In this document: positions 51,090-60,503 of the stretch, piece by piece
How positions within the stretch are numbered: the first letter of the stretch is position 1
Layout of the letters: each line of letters opens with the position of its first letter
DNA from: an uncultured Siphonobacter sp.
GTDB lineage: Bacteria; Bacteroidota; Bacteroidia; Cytophagales; Spirosomataceae
Assembly: GCA_913775095.1 (NCBI GenBank)
Contig: CAJYIW010000019.1
Location: 866,243 to 930,242, forward strand
DNA length: 64,000 bases
Direction of reading: 5' to 3'
Notes under the pieces: generated by a model
Told to the model about the DNA's origin: nothing
The model's database searches: none
The model's input: only the letters and a program-made list of their open reading frames with translations
Position numbers and translations under genes: made by a program

Positions 51090-54000
51090 ATGTCAAACCA
51101 GCCTAACCAGCAACCACTGGGCCTCTATCGCCCTGAATTTGAGCACGATGCCTGTGGCATTGGCTTCATTGCCAATATGAAAGGCCGTAAATCGCACCGC
51201 ACGGTTCGCGATGCTATCCAGATTCTGGAACGCATGGATCACCGGGGTGCCTGCGGCTGTGATCCAAACTCCGGTGACGGAGCGGGTATCCTGTTACAGA
51301 TTCCTCATGAATTTTTCCTGAAAGTATGTGCCAAAGAAGGCATTAGCCTTCCGGCTTCCGGCGATTACGGCGTGGGTATGACCTTCTTCCCGAAGGATGA
51401 CGCCGTTCGCAGAGAATGCAAGGAAGTCATTCACCGTCAGGCTCTTGAATTAGGTCTTGAGATTCTGGGCTACCGCATTGTGCCCGTCAATAACACGGAC
51501 ATTCAGGGTGCCGATTCAGGTGATTCCGAGCCTCAGATGGAGCAGTTATTCATTCGCAAACCCGCTCACCTCACGGGAGAGCTGGATTTCGAACGGAAAC
51601 TGTACGTATTCCGTCAGTTAGTGACCCGCGTGGTTAACGAAGCAGTGCGTGGCGTGAATGAGAAGTTTTATTTCTCGTCACTTTCCAGCCGTACGATCAT
51701 TTATAAGGGTATGCTCACCACGATGCAAACCCTGCCTTATTTCCTTGATTTACAGAATGAATCGGTGACGTCCGCTTTTGCGATCGTTCACAGCCGTTTC
51801 TCTACCAATACATTCCCCGAATGGAAGCTGGCTCAGCCCTTCCGTTTCATTGCTCACAATGGCGAGATTAATACCGTAAAAGGTAACGTCAGCTGGTTCA
51901 AGGCTACTTCAGCCCTGTTCAAGTCAGACGCTTTTTCGGATGAAGAACTGAAGATCATTCGCGAAGCCCTCTGTCCTGCGGGTCAGTCGGATTCGGCGAA
52001 CCTGGATAATGCCATTGAGTTATTGTACCTCGCGGGTCGTTCCTTACCTCACGTGATGATGATGCTGATTCCCGAAGCCTGGGACGGCAACACGGAGATG
52101 GACGAACAACGCAAAGCATTCTACGAATACCACGCGGCCCTGATGGAGCCCTGGGATGGCCCGGCTTCAATCTCGTTCACGGACGGTAAGCTCATCGGTG
52201 CGACGCTGGATCGGAACGGTCTGCGTCCGAGCCGCTTCTGGGTGCTGGATGACGATACCGTTATTCTTTCTTCGGAAGCCGGAGTTCTGGACATTGATCA
52301 GTCCAAAGTCGTTTCCAAAGGTCGTCTGCAACCCGGTCGTATGTTCGTCGTGGACATGGAGCAGGGTCGCATTATTCCTGACGAAGAACTGAAATCAGAA
52401 ATTTGTGCGTCTCAGCCTTACCAGAAATGGCTGAATAAGTACAAAATCACACTGAACGATCTGCCCGAGCCTAAAACGGAGTGGAATACCCCATACGATA
52501 AGGATCTGGTTACCAAACAACAGGTGTTCGGAATGACGACGGAAGACGTTCGGATCATTCTGACCCAGATGGTAGAGACGGGTAAGGAAGCCCTCGGCTC
52601 CATGGGTGTGGATACGCCTCTGGCCATCCTTTCCGATCAGAGTCAGCACCTGAGCCATTACTTCAAGCAATTGTTTGCCCAGGTAACCAACCCTCCCATT
52701 GACCCCATCCGCGAGCGTACGATTATGTCGCTGATGAGTTACGTAGGGGGTTATGGCAACATTCTGACGGAATCACCCGAACACTGCAAAGTGCTCGAAC
52801 TGCGTCAGCCAGTGCTAAATAACACCGAACTCGAAAAGATTCGGAACATTGATACGCGTCACTTCACGAACAAAACGGTGTACATCACCTTCCGGGCCAA
52901 TGGCGGCGAAGGTGCTCTGAAAAAAGCCCTGAAACGGATCTGCGAAGACGTAGAATACGCCGTGAATGACGATTACCAGATCATTACGCTATCAGATCGT
53001 GGCGTCGATTCCAACCACGCTCCCATTCCATCCTTACTGGCGACGTCAGCCGTGCATCAGCACCTGATTCGCAAAGGATTACGGGCCAAGGTTGGTCTGA
53101 TCGTGGAAGCCGGAGACGTATGGGAAACGCATCACTTCGCTACCCTGATTGGTTTCGGTGCGGCAGCGGTGAACCCTTACATTGCTTTCGAGACGATTTC
53201 GAACATGCGGGACAAAAATCTCGTATCCGTTCCTTACGATTTCGATAAACTCTGTGCCAATTACACCAAGGCGGTGAACGGTGAACTGCTGAAGATTTTC
53301 TCTAAAATGGGAATCTCCACGCTTCAGAGTTACCAGGGTGCTCAGATTTTCGAAGCTCTGGGTATTTCTAAAGATGTAGTGGATGAGTACTTCACGGGCA
53401 CGGTTACCCGCATTGGCGGCCTGAACATTGAAGGTATCCAGACGGAAGTACTGATTCGTCACCACCAGGCCTTCCCCGAAGTGCACGTGGGTAATCCCCG
53501 TCTGGAAGTGGGTGGTTTCTACCAGTGGAAACACCGGGGTGAATTCCACTTGTTTAATCCCGAGACGGTTCACGCCCTGCAACAGTCGACGAAAAAGAAC
53601 GATTTCGAGTTATTCAAAAAATACACCAAGGCCATTGACGATCAGACGCAGAAAACCGCTACGTTACGCGGTCTGCTCGATCTGAAATTCCTGCCTCAAA
53701 CGGAGTGGCTGAAAGACGAGGAAGTAGAGCCCATCGAAAGCATCATGACGCGTTTCGCTTCGGGTGCGATGTCTTTCGGTTCAATTTCCTGGGAAGCTCA
53801 CTCGACGCTGGCCATTGCGATGAACCGCATTGGCGGAAAGTCCAACACGGGTGAAGGTGGTGAAGATCCGAAACGTTTCTATACGGTATTCGAAAACGGT
53901 GATTCGATGAACTCTGCCATTAAGCAGGTGGCATCCGGCCGTTTTGGAGTAACGATGGAATACCTGACGAACGCCAAAGAATTACAGATTAAAATGGCTC

Positions 54001-55694
54001 AGGGAGCGAAACCTGGTGAAGGTGGACAGTTACCCGGCCATAAAGTAGATGCCTGGATCGGTAAGACGCGTCACTCCACGCCCGGCGTAGGTCTGATTTC
54101 GCCTCCTCCTCACCACGACATTTACTCGATTGAAGATTTAGCTCAGCTGATTTTTGACCTGAAAAATGCGAACCGTCAGGCTCGTATCTCGGTGAAACTG
54201 GTGTCGGAAGCCGGAGTTGGTACCGTCGCCACGGGTGTAGCGAAAGCTCACGCGGATCACATTCTGATCGCCGGACACGATGGCGGTACGGGAGCTTCTC
54301 CCCTGTCGTCGATTCGTCACGCGGGTCTGCCCTGGGAACTTGGGTTAGCTGAAACGCACCAGACGCTGGTTCGGAACCGCCTGCGTGGCCGCGTAACGAT
54401 TCAGACGGATGGTCAGCTGAAAACGGGTCGTGACATTGCGATTGCTGCCTTGTTAGGAGCCGAAGAATTCGGTGTTGCCACGGCTGCTCTGGTAACGATG
54501 GGTTGCATCATGATGCGGAAGTGTCACCTGAATACCTGTCCGGTTGGGGTAGCTACGCAAAACCCTGAACTCCGTGCCTTATTTACGGGCGACGCTGATC
54601 ACGTAGTGAATCTGTTCCAATTCCTGGCAACGGAGCTTCGTGAGTACATGCGTAAGCTTGGTTTCCGCACGATTCCTGAAATGGTAGGTCACGTGGAACG
54701 ACTGAAAATGCGGGAAGGCGTTCAGAGCTGGAAAGCCAAGACCGTTAACCTGAAGTCGATTCTTTACCGCGATCCAATGTACGATACCGAACCTATGGTG
54801 AAAGTAGAGGAGCAGGATCACGGACTGGACGTTCAGCTGGACTGGGCAATGATCGAGTCTGCAAAAGCCGCTCTTGAGAACCAGGAAAAAGTAACGGGTG
54901 AATTCAATATCATTAACGTGAACCGTACCGTGGGCACCATGCTCTCGAACGAGATCACGAAGAAATACAAAGCCAAAGGGTTACCCGCCGGAACGATCCA
55001 TTACAAATTCCGTGGAACGGCCGGACAAAGCTTCGGTGCGTTCGCTACGAACGGCATGAAGCTGGAACTCGAAGGAGATGCCAATGACTACGTAGGTAAA
55101 GGTCTTTGCGGAACGGAACTTATCATTTACCCCGACCGCAACATCCGCCCCGATTTCATTCCTTCGCAAAACAGCATCGTGGGTAACGTTTGTTTCTACG
55201 GAGCTACATCCGGGGAAGCTTACATCCGCGGCATGGCCGGCGAGCGTTTCTGCGTTCGTAACTCCGGTGCAAAAGTAGTCGTGGAAGGAATCGGCGATCA
55301 CGGTTGTGAATACATGACGGGTGGTCTGGTGATTATCCTGGGTAATACGGGTCGGAACTTTGGTGCTGGTATGAGCGGTGGCGTGGCTTACGTCTGGGAC
55401 AAAAACGGAGACTTCGCCGAGAAAGTTAACCCCGAGATGATTACCCTGGAGCATTTGACCAGCGAAGACCACAGCATCCTGCGGATGTACGTAGACAAGC
55501 ACCTCGCTTCTACGCAGTCCAAAGTGGCGGCTACGGTCCTGGATAGCTGGGATACTATTGCCGATCAGTTCGTGAAAGTAATGCCTACTGATTTCAAAAA
55601 TGCTCTGGCCAACAAGGGTATTACCCTCAGTGATCAGATTGCGAATAAAGAAATTGTGTACGGTGACTTCGTAGCTGACGTGCTGGCTAAATAA
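51090..55694 (+). CDS. gltB: Glutamate synthase (NADPH), large subunit
   Basis: The 1534-residue subunit makes two glutamates from glutamine and 2-oxoglutarate. The glutaminase domain starts at the catalytic Cys 22 in EFEHDACGIGFIA. The FMN-binding synthase domain is about 840-1210 (SFGSISWEAHSTLAIAMNRI; GEGGEDPKRF; GHDGGTGASP), with the iron-sulfur site CIMMRKCHLNTCPVG near 1139. The C-terminal GXGXG helix domain has repeated G-rich motifs (MTGGLVIILGNTGRNFGAGM). The partner gltD follows after 106 bases. Confidence 0.97.
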   Translation: MSNQPNQQPLGLYRPEFEHDACGIGFIANMKGRKSHRTVRDAIQILERMDHRGACGCDPNSGDGAGILLQIPHEFFLKVCAKEGISLPASGDYGVGMTFFPKDDAVRRECKEVIHRQALELGLEILGYRIVPVNNTDIQGADSGDSEPQMEQLFIRKPAHLTGELDFERKLYVFRQLVTRVVNEAVRGVNEKFYFSSLSSRTIIYKGMLTTMQTLPYFLDLQNESVTSAFAIVHSRFSTNTFPEWKLAQPFRFIAHNGEINTVKGNVSWFKATSALFKSDAFSDEELKIIREALCPAGQSDSANLDNAIELLYLAGRSLPHVMMMLIPEAWDGNTEMDEQRKAFYEYHAALMEPWDGPASISFTDGKLIGATLDRNGLRPSRFWVLDDDTVILSSEAGVLDIDQSKVVSKGRLQPGRMFVVDMEQGRIIPDEELKSEICASQPYQKWLNKYKITLNDLPEPKTEWNTPYDKDLVTKQQVFGMTTEDVRIILTQMVETGKEALGSMGVDTPLAILSDQSQHLSHYFKQLFAQVTNPPIDPIRERTIMSLMSYVGGYGNILTESPEHCKVLELRQPVLNNTELEKIRNIDTRHFTNKTVYITFRANGGEGALKKALKRICEDVEYAVNDDYQIITLSDRGVDSNHAPIPSLLATSAVHQHLIRKGLRAKVGLIVEAGDVWETHHFATLIGFGAAAVNPYIAFETISNMRDKNLVSVPYDFDKLCANYTKAVNGELLKIFSKMGISTLQSYQGAQIFEALGISKDVVDEYFTGTVTRIGGLNIEGIQTEVLIRHHQAFPEVHVGNPRLEVGGFYQWKHRGEFHLFNPETVHALQQSTKKNDFELFKKYTKAIDDQTQKTATLRGLLDLKFLPQTEWLKDEEVEPIESIMTRFASGAMSFGSISWEAHSTLAIAMNRIGGKSNTGEGGEDPKRFYTVFENGDSMNSAIKQVASGRFGVTMEYLTNAKELQIKMAQGAKPGEGGQLPGHKVDAWIGKTRHSTPGVGLISPPPHHDIYSIEDLAQLIFDLKNANRQARISVKLVSEAGVGTVATGVAKAHADHILIAGHDGGTGASPLSSIRHAGLPWELGLAETHQTLVRNRLRGRVTIQTDGQLKTGRDIAIAALLGAEEFGVATAALVTMGCIMMRKCHLNTCPVGVATQNPELRALFTGDADHVVNLFQFLATELREYMRKLGFRTIPEMVGHVERLKMREGVQSWKAKTVNLKSILYRDPMYDTEPMVKVEEQDHGLDVQLDWAMIESAKAALENQEKVTGEFNIINVNRTVGTMLSNEITKKYKAKGLPAGTIHYKFRGTAGQSFGAFATNGMKLELEGDANDYVGKGLCGTELIIYPDRNIRPDFIPSQNSIVGNVCFYGATSGEAYIRGMAGERFCVRNSGAKVVVEGIGDHGCEYMTGGLVIILGNTGRNFGAGMSGGVAYVWDKNGDFAEKVNPEMITLEHLTSEDHSILRMYVDKHLASTQSKVAATVLDSWDTIADQFVKVMPTDFKNALANKGITLSDQIANKEIVYGDFVADVLAK

Positions 55695-55800
55695 TTCGGA
55701 CGGAGGGGATCCGGCAACGGATTCCCTCTTCTCCTCCCCTGATTTACTTTTCCAAATTGATCATTCCTTACTGCCCCGGCAGTGATTACAATATAAGACA

Positions 55801-57330
55801 ATGGGCAAACCAACTGGTTTTCTGGAATTTACGCGTGAAGTACCCACCAAGCGTCCGGTTGCTGAGCGTAAACTTGATTACAAGGAAATTGATATTGATC
55901 TGTCTTTTGAGCAGGTGCAGACGCACAATGCCGCCCGCTGCATGGATTGCGGGATTCCTTTCTGTCACAACGGCTGTCCACTGGGAAATATCATTCCTGA
56001 GTTCAATGACGCGGTGTACGAAGGAAACTGGGCTTTGGCGTACGAAATTCTGAGTTCAACGAATAACTTCCCCGAATTTACGGGTCGTATCTGCCCCGCT
56101 CCCTGCGAGTCGGCTTGCGTGCTGGGAATTAATAAACCCGCCGTTACGATTGAATACATCGAGAAATCGATCATCGAATACGCGTTCTTAAACAATCTGG
56201 TTAAACCCGTCATCATCGACGAAAAAGACCGTTCAGGAAAAACGGTAGCGGTCATCGGCGGTGGCCCGGCGGGTCTGGCGGCGGCGGCTCAGTTGAACAA
56301 AGCGGGTCACTGGGTAACCGTTTACGAACGGGCCGATCAGGTAGGTGGACTATTACGTTACGGCATCCCCGATTTCAAACTGGAAAAATGGACGATTGAC
56401 CGCCGCGTAGAAGTCATGAAAGCCGAAGGCATCACCTTCAAAACGGGTGTTAACGTCGGTGAAGACATCTCCGGTTCAGAGTTGCTGGATCAATACGATT
56501 TAGTGTTACTCTCGGGTGGATCAACGGTCGCTCGGGGTATCAATAAAACCTGGGATGGCAAAGATGTCATTGGTTGGGATACGTACCTGAACAAAGGCGT
56601 TCATCCAGCGATGGAATTCCTGAGCCAGCAGAACAAACGGGTGGCTAACCTGGACCGCGTGTACGATCACCGCGGAGCGAAATACCAGAATGGCGAGTTA
56701 CTGGCCACGGGTAAAAAAGTAGTCGTCATCGGCGGCGGTGATACGGGTTCTGACTGTATCGGAACTTCTAACCGTCACAGTGCGGCAAAGGTAACCCAGG
56801 TAGAAGTGATGCCGGAACCTCCGAAAGATCGCCACCCCGGTACGCCCTGGCCGCTGTGGCCCAATATGAAACGCACCAGTACGTCTCACGACGAAGGTTG
56901 TGACCGCCACTGGAGCATCTCTGTGAAGGAATTCATCGGTGACGGCGAGAAGTTAACGCATTTGCGTATTGCCGACATCGTTCTAACGGTGGTTGACGGA
57001 AAAGCTCAGAACGTCGAGCAAAACGAACGCGTCATTGAATGCGACCTGGCTCTGATTGCGGCTGGATTCTTACACCCTCAACGCGAAGGTTTGTTAGCTC
57101 AACTGGCAGAAAATGGTCTGGAGTTCGATCCTCGCGGAAACGTTCTCTCCGAGGATTATCAGACGGGTATTGATAAAGTATTCGTCGCGGGAGATATGCG
57201 TCGCGGACAATCGCTGGTAGTTTGGGCCATTTCTGAAGGTCGGGAAGCCGCTCGGGCGGCCGATTGTTACCTCAACGGTGGCACTTCGAAACTTGAAGCC
57301 AAAGCGAAGTCTATGTTCTCAGTTGTCTAG
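55801..57330 (+). CDS. gltD: Glutamate synthase (NADPH), small subunit
   Basis: The 509-residue subunit passes electrons from NAD(P)H to GltB. The N-terminus holds cysteine clusters for two iron-sulfur centres (CMDCGIPFCHNGCPLGNIIP and CPAPCESAC). FAD binding: AVIGGGPAGLAAAAQLNKAG near residue 149; NADPH binding: VVIGGGDTGSDCIG near 309; final FAD motif FVAGDMRRGQSLVVWAISEG. It follows gltB directly in the same direction. Confidence 0.97.
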   Translation: MGKPTGFLEFTREVPTKRPVAERKLDYKEIDIDLSFEQVQTHNAARCMDCGIPFCHNGCPLGNIIPEFNDAVYEGNWALAYEILSSTNNFPEFTGRICPAPCESACVLGINKPAVTIEYIEKSIIEYAFLNNLVKPVIIDEKDRSGKTVAVIGGGPAGLAAAAQLNKAGHWVTVYERADQVGGLLRYGIPDFKLEKWTIDRRVEVMKAEGITFKTGVNVGEDISGSELLDQYDLVLLSGGSTVARGINKTWDGKDVIGWDTYLNKGVHPAMEFLSQQNKRVANLDRVYDHRGAKYQNGELLATGKKVVVIGGGDTGSDCIGTSNRHSAAKVTQVEVMPEPPKDRHPGTPWPLWPNMKRTSTSHDEGCDRHWSISVKEFIGDGEKLTHLRIADIVLTVVDGKAQNVEQNERVIECDLALIAAGFLHPQREGLLAQLAENGLEFDPRGNVLSEDYQTGIDKVFVAGDMRRGQSLVVWAISEGREAARAADCYLNGGTSKLEAKAKSMFSVV

Positions 57331-57344
57331 ATTGCTGAGATTTT

Positions 57345-57402
57345 TATCATCACGTAAAAGCGGTTACCAGACAGATCTGGTAACCGCTTTTACGTGATGA
57401 TA
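57345..57402. terminator. Perfect 26-bp hairpin after gltD
   Basis: Arms at 57345-57370 and 57377-57402 are exact reverse complements with loop ACAGAT; the stem includes AAAGCGGTTACCAG and CTGGTAACCGCTTT. It is longer than usual terminators and may work on both strands. Confidence 0.8.
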
Positions 57403-57851
57403 GTATTTAAAAAATTCGGCTAGTGTTTAGTGCGTAGAAACTCACCTGTACTGGTCACACTTTTTCGTTGAAAATTCATTAGTATTTTATTGATAATCAA
57501 TAAAAACTAATCTACCCCAGACGCAATGAATCGGCGTCTCTACAAAGGATTTTCTTACAAACGTAGAGACAGACGTTTATTGATGGTGGCTCAGCCGGGA
57601 AATGAAAATAATTGAAAGGTATTAAAACCGCCTCTACCCAGACGCGATACATCGACGTCTCTGCATGAACCTGGAAGGCAATCGAACCAGCCTGATCACG
57701 CCAACCTTGTGACTTTAACGTTCGCGGTACCTATAACACAGGAGCCGCTGGCCGTCACTTACGCTCTTTCGGATTTACAATCCGAAAGCTATCTGTAAAG
57801 GATTTATAATCCCCTACAGTCTTGCTACAGCAAAAGTACTCTTTGCCATCA
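57403..57851. other. Non-coding gap with repeat-like elements
   Basis: No gene is supported in these 450 bases. Two related segments are seen near 57512-57543 and 57632-57664, described separately. The remainder is AT-rich and unremarkable, ending before the convergent efflux operon. Confidence 0.6.
57512..57664. repeat. Pair of REP-like repeats
   Basis: CTACCCCAGACGCAATGAAT (continuing CGGCGTCTCTACA) at about 57512-57544 and CTACCCAGACGCGATACATC (continuing GACGTCTCTGCA) at about 57633-57664 are two diverged copies. Each contains an inner inverted repeat AGACGC ... GCGTCT or a close variant. A partial inverse piece (GTAGAGACAGACG) lies between. This is the look of a dispersed intergenic REP-type element. 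Confidence 0.6.
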
Positions 57852-59441
57852 CTACAACACCGGAGCTGCGGGCTGTCGGGTAAAGATCATTTTTGCCTGC
57901 ACGTAAGGAACCGTAGCGATGGCCAGCATCGTAACACCAATGAGAGCCGCAATCACCAGGTAATAATCCATTGAAAAAAGAGTTTGCGTCTGAAGATCCA
58001 CCGTTTGTCCAAGTAACTTATTAGCCATTAATCCCGCCTGATCGGACGCAATCCCTTGATGAATCAGACTTTCCTTATACTGCGTTAGTCGCTGAACCGC
58101 GTGAGGATTGGTTGCCGTAACCGAATCCTGCAGGCGATGGTAATGAATGCTTTTAGAAAACAGACGGGTAAAATTCAGTAAAGCCATACTGAGACTGAAA
58201 CCCGTGTACCGTACCAGAATACCCACGGCGGAGGCCGAAGTGCTGATGGGAGCCGGAACCGCCGAAACGTAATAATTGATAATCGGAACCATCAGCGTAG
58301 CCGATCCCAAACCTTGTAAAAACAGGGGAATTACATAATACAAGGGCTCCGCGGTATTGGAAAAAAGACTGTACATCCAAATGTGAAAGATGCCTAAAAA
58401 AGCAAAACCCGTCAGCAGAATCAGACGCAGACTTTTTTTCTGCAACACGAAACGGGACACCACAAAAGACCCCACTACAATGCCCCCCAGATTCACCAGC
58501 ATCAGTTCAGCTACGTGAATGGGATCCATTTTCAGGGCTGTTCCGAAGTAAGACGAAGTTAAACTCAGAGCTCCCCGGCATACGTAGAAAACCAGCAAAA
58601 TCACTAACCCAAGCCGAAACGAGGTACTTTTAAATACCTCCAGACTAATGTAAGGCCGTTTCAACGCTCTCTGACGAAGGATGAACAGGAGCAGTAAACA
58701 GACATTCAAAAGCAGACAAAAGACTATTCGGGGTGAATCCAGCCAGTTTTCCTGCTGACCGTACACCATCATATATCCCCAGCTAACCAGAGCCGGAACT
58801 AATAAAACGAAGCTGATCCATTCCACCTGTACCAACGGAATGCGGCGTTTGAGACGGACGTTATTCATGATTCCCAGCAACAGTAAAGCACCGGGAATCT
58901 GCAGGTAAATCATCAGCTTAAACAGCACATTGAACTCGACATATTGCAAAGCCCAGGACACAAAAACGGTAGACAGGGGAGCCGAGGCCAGTAACATGCC
59001 GTAGAAAACGGTATAGCCCATCACCCGAATCCGCTCCGAAGTCATGCGGGAAAAGATCAGATTCATGGATGTAGCAATGACTCCGCTGATACAGATTCCC
59101 TGCATAAACCGCAGTACATACAGATACGCCGGTTCGCGAACGAAATACAGCAGAAAATTCAGTCCAATGGTCAGACAAAGGCCGATCAGAAAATAGTGTT
59201 TGGCCATAAAGTAACTCACCAGCCGCTGTTCCAGTGAGAAAAAGCTGGCCAGTGCTACGTAATACACCAGCACCGAAAACTGTACATCGGCGGGTTCGAT
59301 TCCGTAAAACCCAACGGTTTCGCTGATATTACCTGCAAAAATACCCAGCAGAAACATGGCGGGCATGATGACCATGAATATCGTTCCGCGAATGAGCCAC
59401 TCCGGTACCCAGTTCTTAAAAATGGGAATTTTCTCGTTCAT
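57852..59441 (-). CDS. MFS drug-efflux transporter, EmrB-like (DHA2 family)
   Basis: 529 residues with about 14 hydrophobic segments, as in the DHA2 family. The N-terminal half has the loop RMTSERIRVMG, where MFS motifs usually sit; the C-terminal half has SASAVGILVRYTGFSLSMAL near 395, in the position of the antiporter motif C region. It is the last gene of a leftward three-gene operon, one base downstream of the HlyD gene. It exports amphiphilic compounds using the proton gradient; the substrate is unknown. Confidence 0.85.
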   Translation of the reverse strand: MNEKIPIFKNWVPEWLIRGTIFMVIMPAMFLLGIFAGNISETVGFYGIEPADVQFSVLVYYVALASFFSLEQRLVSYFMAKHYFLIGLCLTIGLNFLLYFVREPAYLYVLRFMQGICISGVIATSMNLIFSRMTSERIRVMGYTVFYGMLLASAPLSTVFVSWALQYVEFNVLFKLMIYLQIPGALLLLGIMNNVRLKRRIPLVQVEWISFVLLVPALVSWGYMMVYGQQENWLDSPRIVFCLLLNVCLLLLFILRQRALKRPYISLEVFKSTSFRLGLVILLVFYVCRGALSLTSSYFGTALKMDPIHVAELMLVNLGGIVVGSFVVSRFVLQKKSLRLILLTGFAFLGIFHIWMYSLFSNTAEPLYYVIPLFLQGLGSATLMVPIINYYVSAVPAPISTSASAVGILVRYTGFSLSMALLNFTRLFSKSIHYHRLQDSVTATNPHAVQRLTQYKESLIHQGIASDQAGLMANKLLGQTVDLQTQTLFSMDYYLVIAALIGVTMLAIATVPYVQAKMIFTRQPAAPVL

Positions 59442-59442
59442 C

Positions 59443-60501
59443 TCAGGCTCCTTTCTTGATGGTTACCACGGCATTCATTCCGGCCCGCAGCTCATGGGTT
59501 TTCTTAAGATTATCGGTTAATTTGATACGAACCGGCACCCGTTGAATGATTTTTACGAAGTTGCCCGTTGCATTATCCGGCGGTAACAGGGAAAACCGGG
59601 AGCCCGTCGCGGCCGACAGCGAAACGATTTCTCCGTGGAAAACTTCCCCGGGAAAAGCATCGGTTTCGATGTCTACGGTCTGCCCCAGGTGCATGTGTCG
59701 TATCTGAGTTTCTTTGTAGTTAGCTACCACCCACTTCCCTTCTTCCGAATCTACCATAAACGCCAGCGTTTGCCCGGCCTGAATCAGCTGCCCTTTCTGA
59801 ATGGATTTCTTACCCATTTTTCCATCGTAAGGAGCGGTAATGACAGCGTAAGAAATTTTCAGATTAATCTCATCCAGCACCGCCTGCCGACGTTTGATTT
59901 CGGCCCGAGCTACGGCTTTCTGAGCCGTAATGTCATCCGTTTTCGATAAAGACGTTTCGTAGGATTTCTGCAGGGCTTCGTATTCTGACTTTGCCACATC
60001 CAGAGCCATTTTTACATTTTCGAACTGCTGCGGCGTGATGGATTCCGTAGCCAGCAACTTCTCGTAACGCTCAAAATCCTGCTGTTGCTTGAGCAGGCGA
60101 GCCTTAGCCGCTCCAATCTGCAACTGGTTCACCACCGCATTTTTATCCGAAGTGATGGTATTGCTACTCAGCACGCCGATTTGAGCTTTGGCCGTCATTA
60201 AGGCTGCTTCCGCTTCGGCTTTCTGAATCCGGTATTCATCGTCATCAATGACCACGAGCGTATCTCCTTTTTTAACTTCCTGATCATCCTCGTAATAGAC
60301 GTTACGAACGTAACCCGTGATCCGACTGGTGACGGGGTTAATGTACTCGTCAATCTGGGCATCATTCGTGGCTTCGAAATGATACAAATCCCAGACAGTA
60401 AAGCCCCCCCAGGCGATTAAGGCAACGATGATAACTCCCGCCACCCAGGCCGTCACGCGGGTGATTAACTGATCCGTACGGGTATATTTTGACGTGTTCA
60501 T
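59443..60501 (-). CDS. HlyD/EmrA-family membrane fusion protein
   Basis: 352 residues with one membrane segment near 13-33 (VTAWVAGVIIVALIAWGGF). A lipoyl/barrel-sandwich part starts near 45 (ATNDAQIDEYINPVTSRITG, then VKKGDTLVVIDDDEYRIQKA). A coiled hairpin occupies about 85-210, and the second half of the lipoyl and beta-barrel follows (GKMGKKSIQKGQLIQAGQTL). It links the MFS pump to the TolC channel across the periplasm. It lies 1-2 bases from both neighbours. Confidence 0.9.
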   Translation of the reverse strand: MNTSKYTRTDQLITRVTAWVAGVIIVALIAWGGFTVWDLYHFEATNDAQIDEYINPVTSRITGYVRNVYYEDDQEVKKGDTLVVIDDDEYRIQKAEAEAALMTAKAQIGVLSSNTITSDKNAVVNQLQIGAAKARLLKQQQDFERYEKLLATESITPQQFENVKMALDVAKSEYEALQKSYETSLSKTDDITAQKAVARAEIKRRQAVLDEINLKISYAVITAPYDGKMGKKSIQKGQLIQAGQTLAFMVDSEEGKWVVANYKETQIRHMHLGQTVDIETDAFPGEVFHGEIVSLSAATGSRFSLLPPDNATGNFVKIIQRVPVRIKLTDNLKKTHELRAGMNAVVTIKKGA

Positions 60502-60503
60502 GA

